Counted from the stretch's first letter, positions 1-5,669 are shown. The stretch: DNA of 5,727 bases from Bryobacterales bacterium (GCA_903970295.1 CAJCHQ010000213.1:1-5727), one strand, 5' to 3'. Program-made: numbers and translations. The notes: a model not told the origin generated them from the letters alone.

Positions 1-207
1 GCAAAAGCCACAACTGCGCGTACAAATATTTCCGAGAATCATGAAAGTAGCAGTACCTCGCGACCAGCATTCGCCGCGATTAGGACAGGCAGCCGATTCG
101 CATACCGTGTGGAGCTTGTGCTCATCAATGAGAGTTTTTACGCGCTGATACGGTTGACCAGTGGGTAACTTGACTTTGAGCCATTCGGGCTTACTTGAAA
201 CTTTCAT
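1..207 (-). CDS. lipA: Lipoyl synthase, N-terminal 69 residues (partial, runs off left edge)
   Basis: Radical S-adenosylmethionine enzyme that inserts two sulfurs into protein-bound octanoyl groups to make lipoyl-lysine on E2 and H-protein domains in the cytoplasm. Translating the minus strand from the ATG at 207-205 gives a LipA N-terminus: the [10 protein letters not shown] block at residues 6-15, then the family-specific CX4CX5C motif (Cys36, Cys41, Cys47) that holds the auxiliary, sulfur-donating 4Fe-4S cluster. The block [18 protein letters not shown] follows, containing the radical-SAM CX3CX2C motif (Cys62, Cys66, Cys69). The window ends exactly at Cys69, so about three quarters of the usual ~300-residue protein lies outside. 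The frame stays open upstream and has another ATG at 357-355, which would add 50 residues. I prefer 207 because family homology begins there and the 357 start has no ribosome-binding site; the site at 207 is itself weak. The gene is divergent from the dehydrogenase operon, whose E2 is a substrate for this enzyme. Identity is very secure; the start is less so. Confidence 0.96.
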   Translation of the reverse strand, partial: MKVSSKPEWLKVKLPTGQPYQRVKTLIDEHKLHTVCESAACPNRGECWSRGTATFMILGNICTRSCGFC

Positions 208-255
208 GTTAACTTCAGAATTGCGCTCAACATCGTGCGGAGTTCGCTTTTTAGT

Positions 256-278
256 CTGCCGATACCTGGCATCGGTGG
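256..278. repeat. Inverted repeat in the divergent control region
   Basis: The arms CTGCCGAT (256-263) and ATCGGTGG (271-278) form an 8-pair stem, including two G-T wobbles, around the 7-base loop ACCTGGC. The core CCGAT/ATCGG is perfect. It lies 49-71 bases ahead of the preferred lipA start, so it could be a hairpin in the lipA leader RNA or a DNA operator between the two genes. A 5-base perfect core can occur by chance, and no regulator family is recognised. Confidence 0.35.
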
Positions 279-341
279 CACTCTTGTGACATACTTTTTG
301 TGTCTTCTCAAGATCGTCAAGTGCGTAAATTCTAGCAGCTT

Positions 342-350
342 TGCTATAGA
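342..350 (+). promoter_or_regulatory. Candidate extended -10 element for the dehydrogenase operon
   Basis: TGCTATAGA matches the TGN extension plus four of six bases of TATAAT, but lacks the conserved final T. No recognisable -35 lies 16-18 bases upstream. If used, transcription would begin near 357, giving a leader of about 60 bases that includes the strong ribosome-binding site at 364-370. Weak, sequence-only prediction. Confidence 0.2.
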
Positions 351-363
351 AGCGCATTGAGAC

Positions 364-370
364 AAGGAGA
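364..370 (+). promoter_or_regulatory. Strong Shine-Dalgarno sequence upstream of the E1 alpha start
   Basis: AAGGAGA is the best ribosome-binding match in the control region, yet it lies 46 bases before the E1 alpha ATG at 417, too far to serve it directly. Six bases downstream of it is GTG 377, which opens a 15-codon frame ending inside the E1 alpha start region. The site therefore either drives a leader peptide coupled to E1 alpha or is fortuitous. Confidence 0.45.
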
Positions 371-376
371 CACCTG

Positions 377-424
377 GTGCAAAAACCTCTGCCTCGACGA
401 ATGAGCGGTGACTACCATGCCTAG
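377..424 (+). CDS. Possible 15-codon leader peptide overlapping the E1 alpha start
   Basis: Starting at GTG 377, six bases after a strong AAGGAGA, the frame reads [15 protein letters not shown] and stops at TAG 422-424. The stop lies just past the E1 alpha ATG at 417, in another frame, so ribosomes ending here would be positioned over the E1 alpha start: the geometry of translational coupling. The peptide is basic and proline-containing, has no run of a single regulatory amino acid, and I recognise no family. A second in-frame start, ATG 401, would give only seven codons. Short frames like this also arise by chance; the ribosome-binding site is the main support. Confidence 0.3.
   Translation: MQKPLPRRMSGDYHA
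407..411 (+). promoter_or_regulatory. Ribosome-binding site deciding the E1 alpha start
   Basis: GGTGA matches the 3' half of the extended Shine-Dalgarno consensus and sits five bases before ATG 417. The alternative in-frame start GTG 408 overlaps this site and has no purine-rich sequence at proper spacing, so ATG 417 is preferred. The in-frame stop TGA at 402-404 rules out starts further upstream. Confidence 0.5.
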
Positions 425-1559
425 AAAAGCGATTGACCTTCCCTACACAATCGAGCATCTATCGATTCTCGACGAGCACGCTAAGCTCGACGAGAAGCTA
501 GAGCCCAAATTAAGCAACGATGACTTAAAGACGATGTATCGCTACATGTTGCTTGCTCGGCGTACCGACGAACGCATGCTGATGATGCAAAGACAGGGTC
601 GGCTGGGCACATTCCCTCAATCTTCCGGGCACGAAGCGATCAGTATGGGATCGATGTTCACGATCAACAAAGAAGACTGGGTTGTCCCGGCCTACAGGGA
701 ATTAGCCGGTATGCTTTATCGAGGCTGGCCAATCGAAACAATTATGTTGTACTGGAACGGCTTCGAAGAAGGCGCCAGAGTACCAGATGGCGTCAACGAC
801 ACACCGATGTGCGTGCCCGTGGCCAGCCAGCTTCTGCACGCGGCCGGGATCGGCATGGCGATGAACATCAAAAAAGAGAAGAAAGTGGTTCTCACTTACT
901 TCGGGGACGGTTCATCGTCTGAAGGTGACGCCCACGAAGCACTTAATTTCGCAGCAGTTTTTCAAGCCCCCGTCGTTTTCATCTGCTTGAACAATCAATA
1001 TGCAATCTCGGTGCCGATCAAAAAACAAATGCGGGCAGAAACCGTTGCTCAGAGGGCAATCGGCTATGGCATGCCGGGCATCAGAGTAGACGGCAATGAT
1101 GTTTTGTCTGTCTACACGGCGACTAAAGAAGCAGTAGATAGAGCCAGGCGCGGTGAAGGTCCGACCTTAATCGAGTGTTTGACTTATCGCACGACGCCGC
1201 ACACGACTGCCGACGACCCGAAACGCTATCGTTCGGAAGAGGAAGGGCAGTTGTGGTTGACGCGCGAACCTCTCAAACGGCTGGCGATCTATTTGGAGGC
1301 GAAAGGAGCACTGACCGCAGCCGAGCGAAACAAAATGGAAGAAGAGATAGACGCTGAAATCAAAGCCGCTGTGCAAAGAACCGAGAAGCTGGCCAAGAGC
1401 GAAGAACTTTTGAATCCACTGAACATGTTCAATTATATGTATGCTGAACTGCCGCAAAATCTTCTCGAACAACGAGATGAACTCAGTGCTCATCTGGCAA
1501 AGAATAAGAAATCAAAATCCGAAAAAGAAAAGAAAGCACCGAGCCCAGCCTCCATCTAA
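417..1559 (+). CDS. pdhA: Pyruvate (2-oxoacid) dehydrogenase E1 component, alpha subunit
   Basis: Catalyses, with the beta subunit, TPP-dependent decarboxylation of a 2-oxoacid and transfer of the acyl group to the E2 lipoyl arm. From ATG 417 the protein has 380 residues, close to the ~370 of the Geobacillus-type subunit. The fold is the TPP-binding dehydrogenase E1 domain, roughly residues 40-335. Visible signatures are the RQGRLGTF block near residues 59-66, the TPP/Mg motif starting GDG at 163-165 and closing with NN at 192-193 (NNQYAIS), and the active-site loop TPHTTADDPKRYR at 260-272 with His262. These resemble Gram-positive-type PDH more than branched-chain enzymes. An in-frame GTG at 408 would add three residues. 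The last ~20 residues form a Lys/Ser-rich tail. E1 beta follows after 65 bases. Family assignment is secure; pyruvate as substrate is inferred. Confidence 0.93.
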   Translation: MPRKAIDLPYTIEHLSILDEHAKLDEKLEPKLSNDDLKTMYRYMLLARRTDERMLMMQRQGRLGTFPQSSGHEAISMGSMFTINKEDWVVPAYRELAGMLYRGWPIETIMLYWNGFEEGARVPDGVNDTPMCVPVASQLLHAAGIGMAMNIKKEKKVVLTYFGDGSSSEGDAHEALNFAAVFQAPVVFICLNNQYAISVPIKKQMRAETVAQRAIGYGMPGIRVDGNDVLSVYTATKEAVDRARRGEGPTLIECLTYRTTPHTTADDPKRYRSEEEGQLWLTREPLKRLAIYLEAKGALTAAERNKMEEEIDAEIKAAVQRTEKLAKSEELLNPLNMFNYMYAELPQNLLEQRDELSAHLAKNKKSKSEKEKKAPSPASI

Positions 1560-1562
1560 GAT

Positions 1563-1584
1563 GGCGCCGGAGCGCCTCGGTGCC
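1563..1584 (+). other. GC-rich hairpin between E1 alpha and E1 beta
   Basis: GGCGCC (1563-1568) pairs with GGTGCC (1579-1584) through six pairs, one a G-U wobble. Inside, GAG (1570-1572) pairs with CTC (1576-1578) around a CGC loop, leaving G1569 bulged. A competing fold pairs GGCGC 1563-1567 with GCGCC 1572-1576. A second dyad, CCATC/GATGG, brackets the E1 alpha stop codon at 1552-1564. No T-run follows, so it is not a standard intrinsic terminator. The E1 beta ribosome-binding site at 1611-1616 lies well outside the stem. It may be an RNA processing or stability element, or simply stable spacer sequence. Confidence 0.4.
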
Positions 1585-1610
1585 CTGGTCAAAGCAGCGT
1601 AACGCATGAC

Positions 1611-1616
1611 AAGGAG
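1611..1616 (+). promoter_or_regulatory. Ribosome-binding site for E1 beta
   Basis: AAGGAG lies eight bases before ATG 1625 and fixes that start over the internal methionines at codons 4 and 6. It is the clearest standard ribosome-binding site of the operon. Confidence 0.75.
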
Positions 1617-1624
1617 TTTTAAAA

Positions 1625-2602
1625 ATGGCCGAAATGAACATGGCGAAAGCAATCAATTTAGCTTTGCATGAGTCCATGGATCGAGACGAGCGAGTCGTGG
1701 TTATGGGCGAGGACGTGGGCGCCGATGAAGGTGTTTTTCGAATCACCGAGGGACTGCATGCGAAATTCGGCGATCAGCGCGTGATCGACACGCCTCTGGC
1801 TGAATCAGGCATCATCGGTACGGCCATCGGTATGGCGATTTATGGACTGCGTCCGGTGTGTGAAATTCAATTTTCCGGTTTCGACTATTACAATTACCAC
1901 CAACTAGAATCGCATGCAGCCCGCTTCCGCAATCGCACCCGCGGCAGGCTGACGGTGCCTATGGTAATGCGTGCACCCTACGGTGGTGGCATCAGAGCAA
2001 TCGAGCATCACTCTGAAAGTCGCGAGGCGATTTACGCACACACACCGGGTCTGAAAGTGGTGATTCCATCCGGCCCCCGGAATGCCAGAGCCTTACTGCA
2101 CGCGGCCATCCAGGATCCGGATCCAGTCATCTACTACGAGCCGAAAGCGGTTTACAGATTATTCAAAGAGAACGTTCCCGAGCAAATCGAATTGATGCCA
2201 ATCGGCAAAGCTCAGGTGGTAAAAGAGGGTAAAGACATCACACTGATCTCTTACGGAGCCAGTTTGCGCCCGACCAGAGAAGCCGCCGAAGAATTGGAAG
2301 AAGACGGGATCAAACCGGAGATAATCGATCTGCTTTCGATTGCTCCCCTGGATACAGAAACAATCGTCGCTTCGGTGAAAAAGACGGGGCGCTGCATCAT
2401 TGTGCACGAAGGACCACGCACGTGCGGAATGGCGGCCGAAATAATCGCCCGCATCAACGAAAAAGTGCTTCTTTTTCTTGAAGCACCAATCAAGCGAGTG
2501 ACCGGTTACGATGTGCCGATCCCCTATTTTTCCAAAGAACGCGCTTATCTTCCTGACCCGGAGCGCATTCTTTCCGCCTGCCGCGAAACCCTAGCATTCT
2601 AA
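1625..2602 (+). CDS. pdhB: Pyruvate (2-oxoacid) dehydrogenase E1 component, beta subunit
   Basis: Partner of the alpha subunit in the E1 heterotetramer; it supplies the glutamate that activates TPP and the surface that docks on E2. At 325 residues it matches the usual family length. The N-terminal pyrimidine-binding domain runs from about residue 4 to 180, and the C-terminal transketolase-like domain from about 195 to 315. GEDVG is at 28-32. DTPLAESG at 55-62 contains the catalytic Glu60. The EHHSES stretch at 127-132 carries the conserved active-site histidine, aligned as His129. YEPKAVYR at 171-178 and the APIKRVTGYD block near 287-296 resemble branched-chain E1 beta proteins such as that of Thermus, whereas many PDH proteins have EH in place of EPK. 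The substrate is therefore less certain from this subunit than from E1 alpha. E2 follows after 17 bases, with its own ribosome-binding site. Family assignment is secure. Confidence 0.93.
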   Translation: MAEMNMAKAINLALHESMDRDERVVVMGEDVGADEGVFRITEGLHAKFGDQRVIDTPLAESGIIGTAIGMAIYGLRPVCEIQFSGFDYYNYHQLESHAARFRNRTRGRLTVPMVMRAPYGGGIRAIEHHSESREAIYAHTPGLKVVIPSGPRNARALLHAAIQDPDPVIYYEPKAVYRLFKENVPEQIELMPIGKAQVVKEGKDITLISYGASLRPTREAAEELEEDGIKPEIIDLLSIAPLDTETIVASVKKTGRCIIVHEGPRTCGMAAEIIARINEKVLLFLEAPIKRVTGYDVPIPYFSKERAYLPDPERILSACRETLAF

Positions 2603-2619
2603 GAAAGAGGTAGCTTCTG

Positions 2620-4074
2620 ATGGCCGTTGATTTCATTCTGCCCGACCTCGGTGAAGGCATTCAGGAGGCGGAGATTCTCAAGATCCTGGTCTCAGAGGGT
2701 CAAACCGTCAAGGAGGATCAACCGATCTTCGAAGTCGAAACCGACAAGGCGGTGGTTGAAATTCCTTCACCCCATGAAGGCAAAATCGAAAAAGTGCACG
2801 TCACTCCCGGCCAGATGGTCACCGTTGGCAGTGTCATGGTCAGCTACAACGTCGGTGGCGATCAAGCACATTCCCAGGCGTCGGCGAGCGAAAAAACCGC
2901 AGTCGGCGAAGCGCCTGCACAAGACGCAATGAGCAAACCGCAGGCTCTTCCTGAAAAGGCAGTGGCGCCCGCTAGTGCGGCACCAGTAAATTCGGGCAAC
3001 GGCAAATCGACTAACGTACCGATTGCCCAACCACAAGTAGTTAACGAAGGATTGCCGGTTCCGTGCGCACCAGCGACCAGACGGCTGGCGCGCGAGATGG
3101 GCATTGACTTGCGTTTGATCAAAGGTAGCGGACCCGGTCAGCGGGTGCTCAACGAGGACGTCACGGGCTTTGCCGCCAGTGGTGGCCATCGCGCCATCCA
3201 CGATCAATCGACTGGCAAAAGCAACGGGCAAAAACCAGAAGCAGCGAAAGAAGCACCATTTTCATTGGCTAATAAATACGGCAATGCAAATGAGAGCGAG
3301 TCCGCGAGTGGCTCTCACGATTTCGCACAGCTGGCCGCCCAGGCAGTGGATTTGCCAGATTTTTCCAAGTTCGGTCCGGTCGAACGTATTCCATTGAAAT
3401 CATTGCGCCGCAAGATCGCCATCAATATGACGCAAGCCTGGACTCACATTCCGCATGTGACGATCTGCGATGAGGTGGACGTGACCGAGCTGGATGCCCT
3501 GCGCGCCCGCTACGAAAATCTGGTCAAAGAACACGGTGGTCGCCTGACCTTGACTGTTTTCATGCTAAAAGCCCTGGCCAGTGCTTTGAAAAAATATCCT
3601 CAATTCAATGCCAGCCTCGACGAAAAATCGGGCGAAATCGTCTTCAAGCATTTCTATAACATCGGAGTTGCAGTGGCTACCGAGCGCGGATTGATCGTGC
3701 CGGTCATTAAGCACGTCGACCAAAAAACAATAATCGAATTAGCCGGCGAATTGGCTGATATCGCCGACAAAACACGTTCCGGTAAAATCGAATTGGAGCG
3801 GCTGCAAGGCGGCACGTTCACCGTGACAAATATCGGATCGATCGGCGGCACCAGTATGTCGCCAATGGTCAATTTCCCTGAGGCCGCGATTCTGGGCATG
3901 GCCAAAGCGGCACTGAAACCAGTGGTGCACGAAGGCAATATCGTTGCCCGTCTGATTTTGCCATTGGCACTTTCATTCGATCACCGCATCGCCGATGGTG
4001 CAGAGGCTGCATACTTCGTACAACACGTAGTGAAAAAATTGCGCGAACCTTTTACTTTCGTCTTGGAGGCATAA
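2620..4074 (+). CDS. pdhC: Dihydrolipoamide acyltransferase (E2) of the 2-oxoacid dehydrogenase complex
   Basis: Structural core of the complex; it carries the acyl group on its lipoyl arm and transfers it to CoA, giving acetyl-CoA if the substrate is pyruvate. The 484 residues divide into one lipoyl domain (about 2-78) with the lipoylated Lys43 in the ETDKA motif; an Ala/Pro/Gln-rich linker (about 79-147); a peripheral-subunit-binding domain (about 148-184, APATRRLAREMGIDL...) that docks E1 or E3; a second linker (about 185-250) rich in Ser, Asn and Gly; and the catalytic domain (about 255-484). The active-site motif DHRIADG has His455 and Asp459; GTSMSPMVNFPEAAILG at 410-426 is the matching active-site loop. 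The catalytic domain reads like Gram-positive PDH E2. The protein is longer than the ~430-residue Geobacillus E2, mainly through its linkers. GAGGT at 2607-2611, eight bases before ATG 2620, supports the start. Lys43 should be a target of the product of the divergent lipA. Confidence 0.94.
   Translation: MAVDFILPDLGEGIQEAEILKILVSEGQTVKEDQPIFEVETDKAVVEIPSPHEGKIEKVHVTPGQMVTVGSVMVSYNVGGDQAHSQASASEKTAVGEAPAQDAMSKPQALPEKAVAPASAAPVNSGNGKSTNVPIAQPQVVNEGLPVPCAPATRRLAREMGIDLRLIKGSGPGQRVLNEDVTGFAASGGHRAIHDQSTGKSNGQKPEAAKEAPFSLANKYGNANESESASGSHDFAQLAAQAVDLPDFSKFGPVERIPLKSLRRKIAINMTQAWTHIPHVTICDEVDVTELDALRARYENLVKEHGGRLTLTVFMLKALASALKKYPQFNASLDEKSGEIVFKHFYNIGVAVATERGLIVPVIKHVDQKTIIELAGELADIADKTRSGKIELERLQGGTFTVTNIGSIGGTSMSPMVNFPEAAILGMAKAALKPVVHEGNIVARLILPLALSFDHRIADGAEAAYFVQHVVKKLREPFTFVLEA
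4065..4069 (+). promoter_or_regulatory. Ribosome-binding site for E3, inside the end of the E2 gene
   Basis: GGAGG lies in the last codons of E2, eight bases before ATG 4078, and selects that start over the in-frame ATG 4093. With only three bases between the E2 stop and the E3 start, translation of the two is probably coupled. Confidence 0.7.
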
Positions 4075-4077
4075 CTC

Positions 4078-5541
4078 ATGGTAGTGGGAGAAATGGTTCA
4101 GGAAGTCGATTTGGCTGTGCTGGGAGGTGGTCCAGGCGGCTACACCGCGGCGTTGCGGGCGGCGGAGCTGGGAATCAAAACCGTGTTGGTCGACGCCAAG
4201 CCAAAACCGGGTGGCGTCTGCTTGCATGAAGGGTGCATTCCATCCAAATCACTTTTGCACGCGGCAGAAGTGATCAATAACAGCGCAGCCGCTGCCAAAT
4301 TCGGTTTGCATTTCGAAAAACCGAAAATCAACGTGGACGAATTGCGCGCCTGGAAGGTTGGAGTCACTGACAAATTGGCCCAGGGCATTATCGGCATGTG
4401 CAAGAGTGCAGGTGTCGAAATCATTCACGGAGAGGCCCGCTTCGAAGATTCGCGCAGTCTTAAAGTGCAATGCGAGGGAGAAAGCTCGGTTCGCATCAAA
4501 TTCAAACACTGCATCCTTGCATCAGGCTCCAGTCCAACCAAGTTGCCGAAGCTTTTCAAGAACGAAGCCGATGCGAAGAACAGTCGCATCGTCGATTCAA
4601 CCGGTGCCCTCGACCTCGAGAACATTCCGAAAAAATTTCTGGTTGTGGGCGGTGGCTACATCGGACTGGAGATGGGGACAGTTTATGCGGCTCTAGGCTC
4701 CGAAGTGACGGTGGTGGAAATGCTTGACGGTCTTTTACCAGGGGTAGACAGAGATCTGGTCAAACCGCTGGCCAATCATTTGGCTTCGACTTTCAAATCA
4801 ATCTATTTGAACGCCCGCGTCACGTCACTCGAAGACACGGGCAACGGCGTGAAAGCGACGATGGAAGGCGAGGGAGTACCGCCCGAAGAGAGCTTCGACA
4901 AAGTTTTGATTGCAGTTGGCAGACGCCCGAATAGTGCTGATCTCGGTCTGGAAAACACACAAGTGGAAATCGATCAGGCAGGCTTCGTCAAAATTGATGA
5001 ATGCTGCCGCACCGCAGACAAACGCATTCTTGCCATCGGCGATGTCTCGGGGCAACCAATGCTGGCTCACCGAGCGATGCGCCAGGGCGTCGTGGCGGCA
5101 GAAGTTTTGGCCGGACGCTCTTCGGCTTTCGACAATCGCGCCATTCCGGCCGTAGTTTTTACCGAGCCGGAAGTCGCCTGGTGCGGTTTGACCGAAAACG
5201 AAGCGAAAGCAGCTGGGACAGAGATTGCCAGCGCCAAATTTCCCTGGTCGGCTTCCGGTCGGGCAATGACATTAGCTGACCCAGTTGGTCAGACGAAAGT
5301 GATTTACGATCCCAAAACGACCAGGCTGCTTGGCGTTGGCATGGTCGGTCCGCGCGCCGGTGAGCTGATCGCCGAAGCTGTCGTGGCGATCGAAATGGGC
5401 GCCACTCTCGAAGACGTGGCAGTGGCCATTCATCCCCATCCGACATTATCGGAAACACTAGCTGAGGCAGCAATCACAGCGCTTTCCCGACTGGAAAGAC
5501 AGAAAAGTCGAGACGGCGAAAAACAGGTAAGTAGAGCCTGA
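4078..5541 (+). CDS. lpdA: Dihydrolipoamide dehydrogenase (E3)
   Basis: FAD-dependent disulfide oxidoreductase that reoxidises the E2 dihydrolipoyl group and reduces NAD+. At 487 residues it is slightly longer than the usual ~470. The FAD domain has the dinucleotide motif GGGPGG at 16-21 and the redox-active pair Cys48/Cys53 in GGVCLHEGCIPSK (CX4C). The NAD-binding domain has GGGYIGLEMG at 191-200 followed by the acidic VVE strand end at 212-214. The second FAD motif is ILAIGDV at 317-323. The C-terminal dimer interface carries HPHPTLSE, with the catalytic base His454 and partner Glu459. No lipoyl domain is fused to its N-terminus, unlike some E3 proteins. Adjacent cysteines at 309-310 lie near the second FAD motif. 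The last ~17 residues are a charged tail. As the last gene of the operon it may also serve other lipoyl-dependent complexes such as 2-oxoglutarate dehydrogenase or glycine cleavage; that is inference. Confidence 0.95.
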   Translation: MVVGEMVQEVDLAVLGGGPGGYTAALRAAELGIKTVLVDAKPKPGGVCLHEGCIPSKSLLHAAEVINNSAAAAKFGLHFEKPKINVDELRAWKVGVTDKLAQGIIGMCKSAGVEIIHGEARFEDSRSLKVQCEGESSVRIKFKHCILASGSSPTKLPKLFKNEADAKNSRIVDSTGALDLENIPKKFLVVGGGYIGLEMGTVYAALGSEVTVVEMLDGLLPGVDRDLVKPLANHLASTFKSIYLNARVTSLEDTGNGVKATMEGEGVPPEESFDKVLIAVGRRPNSADLGLENTQVEIDQAGFVKIDECCRTADKRILAIGDVSGQPMLAHRAMRQGVVAAEVLAGRSSAFDNRAIPAVVFTEPEVAWCGLTENEAKAAGTEIASAKFPWSASGRAMTLADPVGQTKVIYDPKTTRLLGVGMVGPRAGELIAEAVVAIEMGATLEDVAVAIHPHPTLSETLAEAAITALSRLERQKSRDGEKQVSRA

Positions 5542-5589
5542 AACTTTAGCCTGAACTAAGCCATTTGTCGGGTTTCGCCGCTTGCGACC

Positions 5590-5617
5590 TTATCAGTCAC
5601 TGGGTGTGAGCGATAAT
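5590..5617 (+). promoter_or_regulatory. Candidate promoter enclosed in a dyad, downstream of E3
   Basis: TTATCA (5590-5595, four of six -35 bases) and GATAAT (5612-5617, five of six -10 bases) are separated by 16 bases. The same segment is an inverted repeat: TTATC-AG-TCAC, a TGGGT loop, then GTGA-GC-GATAA, with nine of eleven arm positions pairing. It could be a promoter with an overlapping operator, or an RNA hairpin after the E3 gene; without a T-run it is not a standard terminator. A start near 5624 would leave a leader of about 80 bases before ATG 5705. Confidence 0.35.
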
Positions 5618-5654
5618 GCTTAGTCATTTGGCAAAGGGGGCATAGAAATTTCAG

Positions 5655-5669
5655 TGTTCCAAAAGAACA
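5655..5669. repeat. Short perfect inverted repeat before the next gene
   Basis: TGTTC and GAACA flank the 5-base spacer CAAAA. It lies 35-50 bases before ATG 5705 and downstream of the candidate promoter, so it could be an operator half-site pair or a leader hairpin. Arms of five bases are often found by chance. Confidence 0.25.

Larger units (their letters stand above)
208..416. promoter_or_regulatory. Divergent control region between lipA and the dehydrogenase operon
   Basis: About 209 bases separate the preferred lipA start (leftward) from the preferred E1 alpha start (rightward), so promoters for both directions must lie here or inside the flanking genes. No strong sigma70 promoter is visible. 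Rightward, the best candidate is an extended -10 (TGCTATAGA, 342-350) without a good -35. Leftward, a TTGACG -35-like hexamer sits on the minus strand at 320-315, but no good -10 lies at normal spacing. A dyad at 256-278 and a strong ribosome-binding site at 364-370 are listed separately. That the region is regulatory is inferred from divergent gene order; the individual elements are weak. Confidence 0.6.

Noticed and set aside
284..304. CRP- or FNR-like site at the TTGTGACATACTTTTTGTGTC stretch
   Set aside because: The TGTGA half-site is not matched by TCACA at the required spacing, and there is no TTGAT-N4-ATCAA pattern.
377..424. Frameshifted true N-terminus of E1 alpha in the leader frame
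   Set aside because: The 15 residues show no E1 alpha similarity that I recognise, and E1 alpha has a usable start at 417 with normal length, so no sequencing error need be assumed.
204..458. 84-codon minus-strand frame across the control region
   Set aside because: It is in a different frame from the recognisable lipA coding sequence, overlaps the E1 alpha start and has no recognisable content.
1167..1493. 108-codon minus-strand frame and a 60-codon plus-strand frame inside E1 alpha
   Set aside because: Both overlap confidently assigned E1 alpha coding sequence in other frames and show no family features.
2663..2716. Two internal Shine-Dalgarno-like sequences (AGGAGG at 2663-2668, AAGGAGGATC at 2710-2719) in the E2 lipoyl domain
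   Set aside because: Neither has an ATG, GTG or TTG at suitable spacing, and both encode conserved lipoyl-domain residues. They might cause pausing, but do not mark a second gene.
2767..3231. 154-codon open frame on the minus strand within E2
   Set aside because: It lies entirely opposite the E2 lipoyl domain, linker and subunit-binding domain, whose coding is certain. It has no recognisable domain and is a shadow frame.
5542..5590. Intrinsic terminator directly after E3
   Set aside because: The stems found (CTTTAG/CTAAG with a bulge, GTCG/CGAC) are short and are not followed by a T-run, so a standard intrinsic terminator cannot be claimed.
5655..5669. LexA (SOS) box
   Set aside because: TGTTC-N5-GAACA has its arms in the reverse order from the GAAC-N4-GTTC box of Gram-positive LexA, and it does not match the CTG-N10-CAG form.
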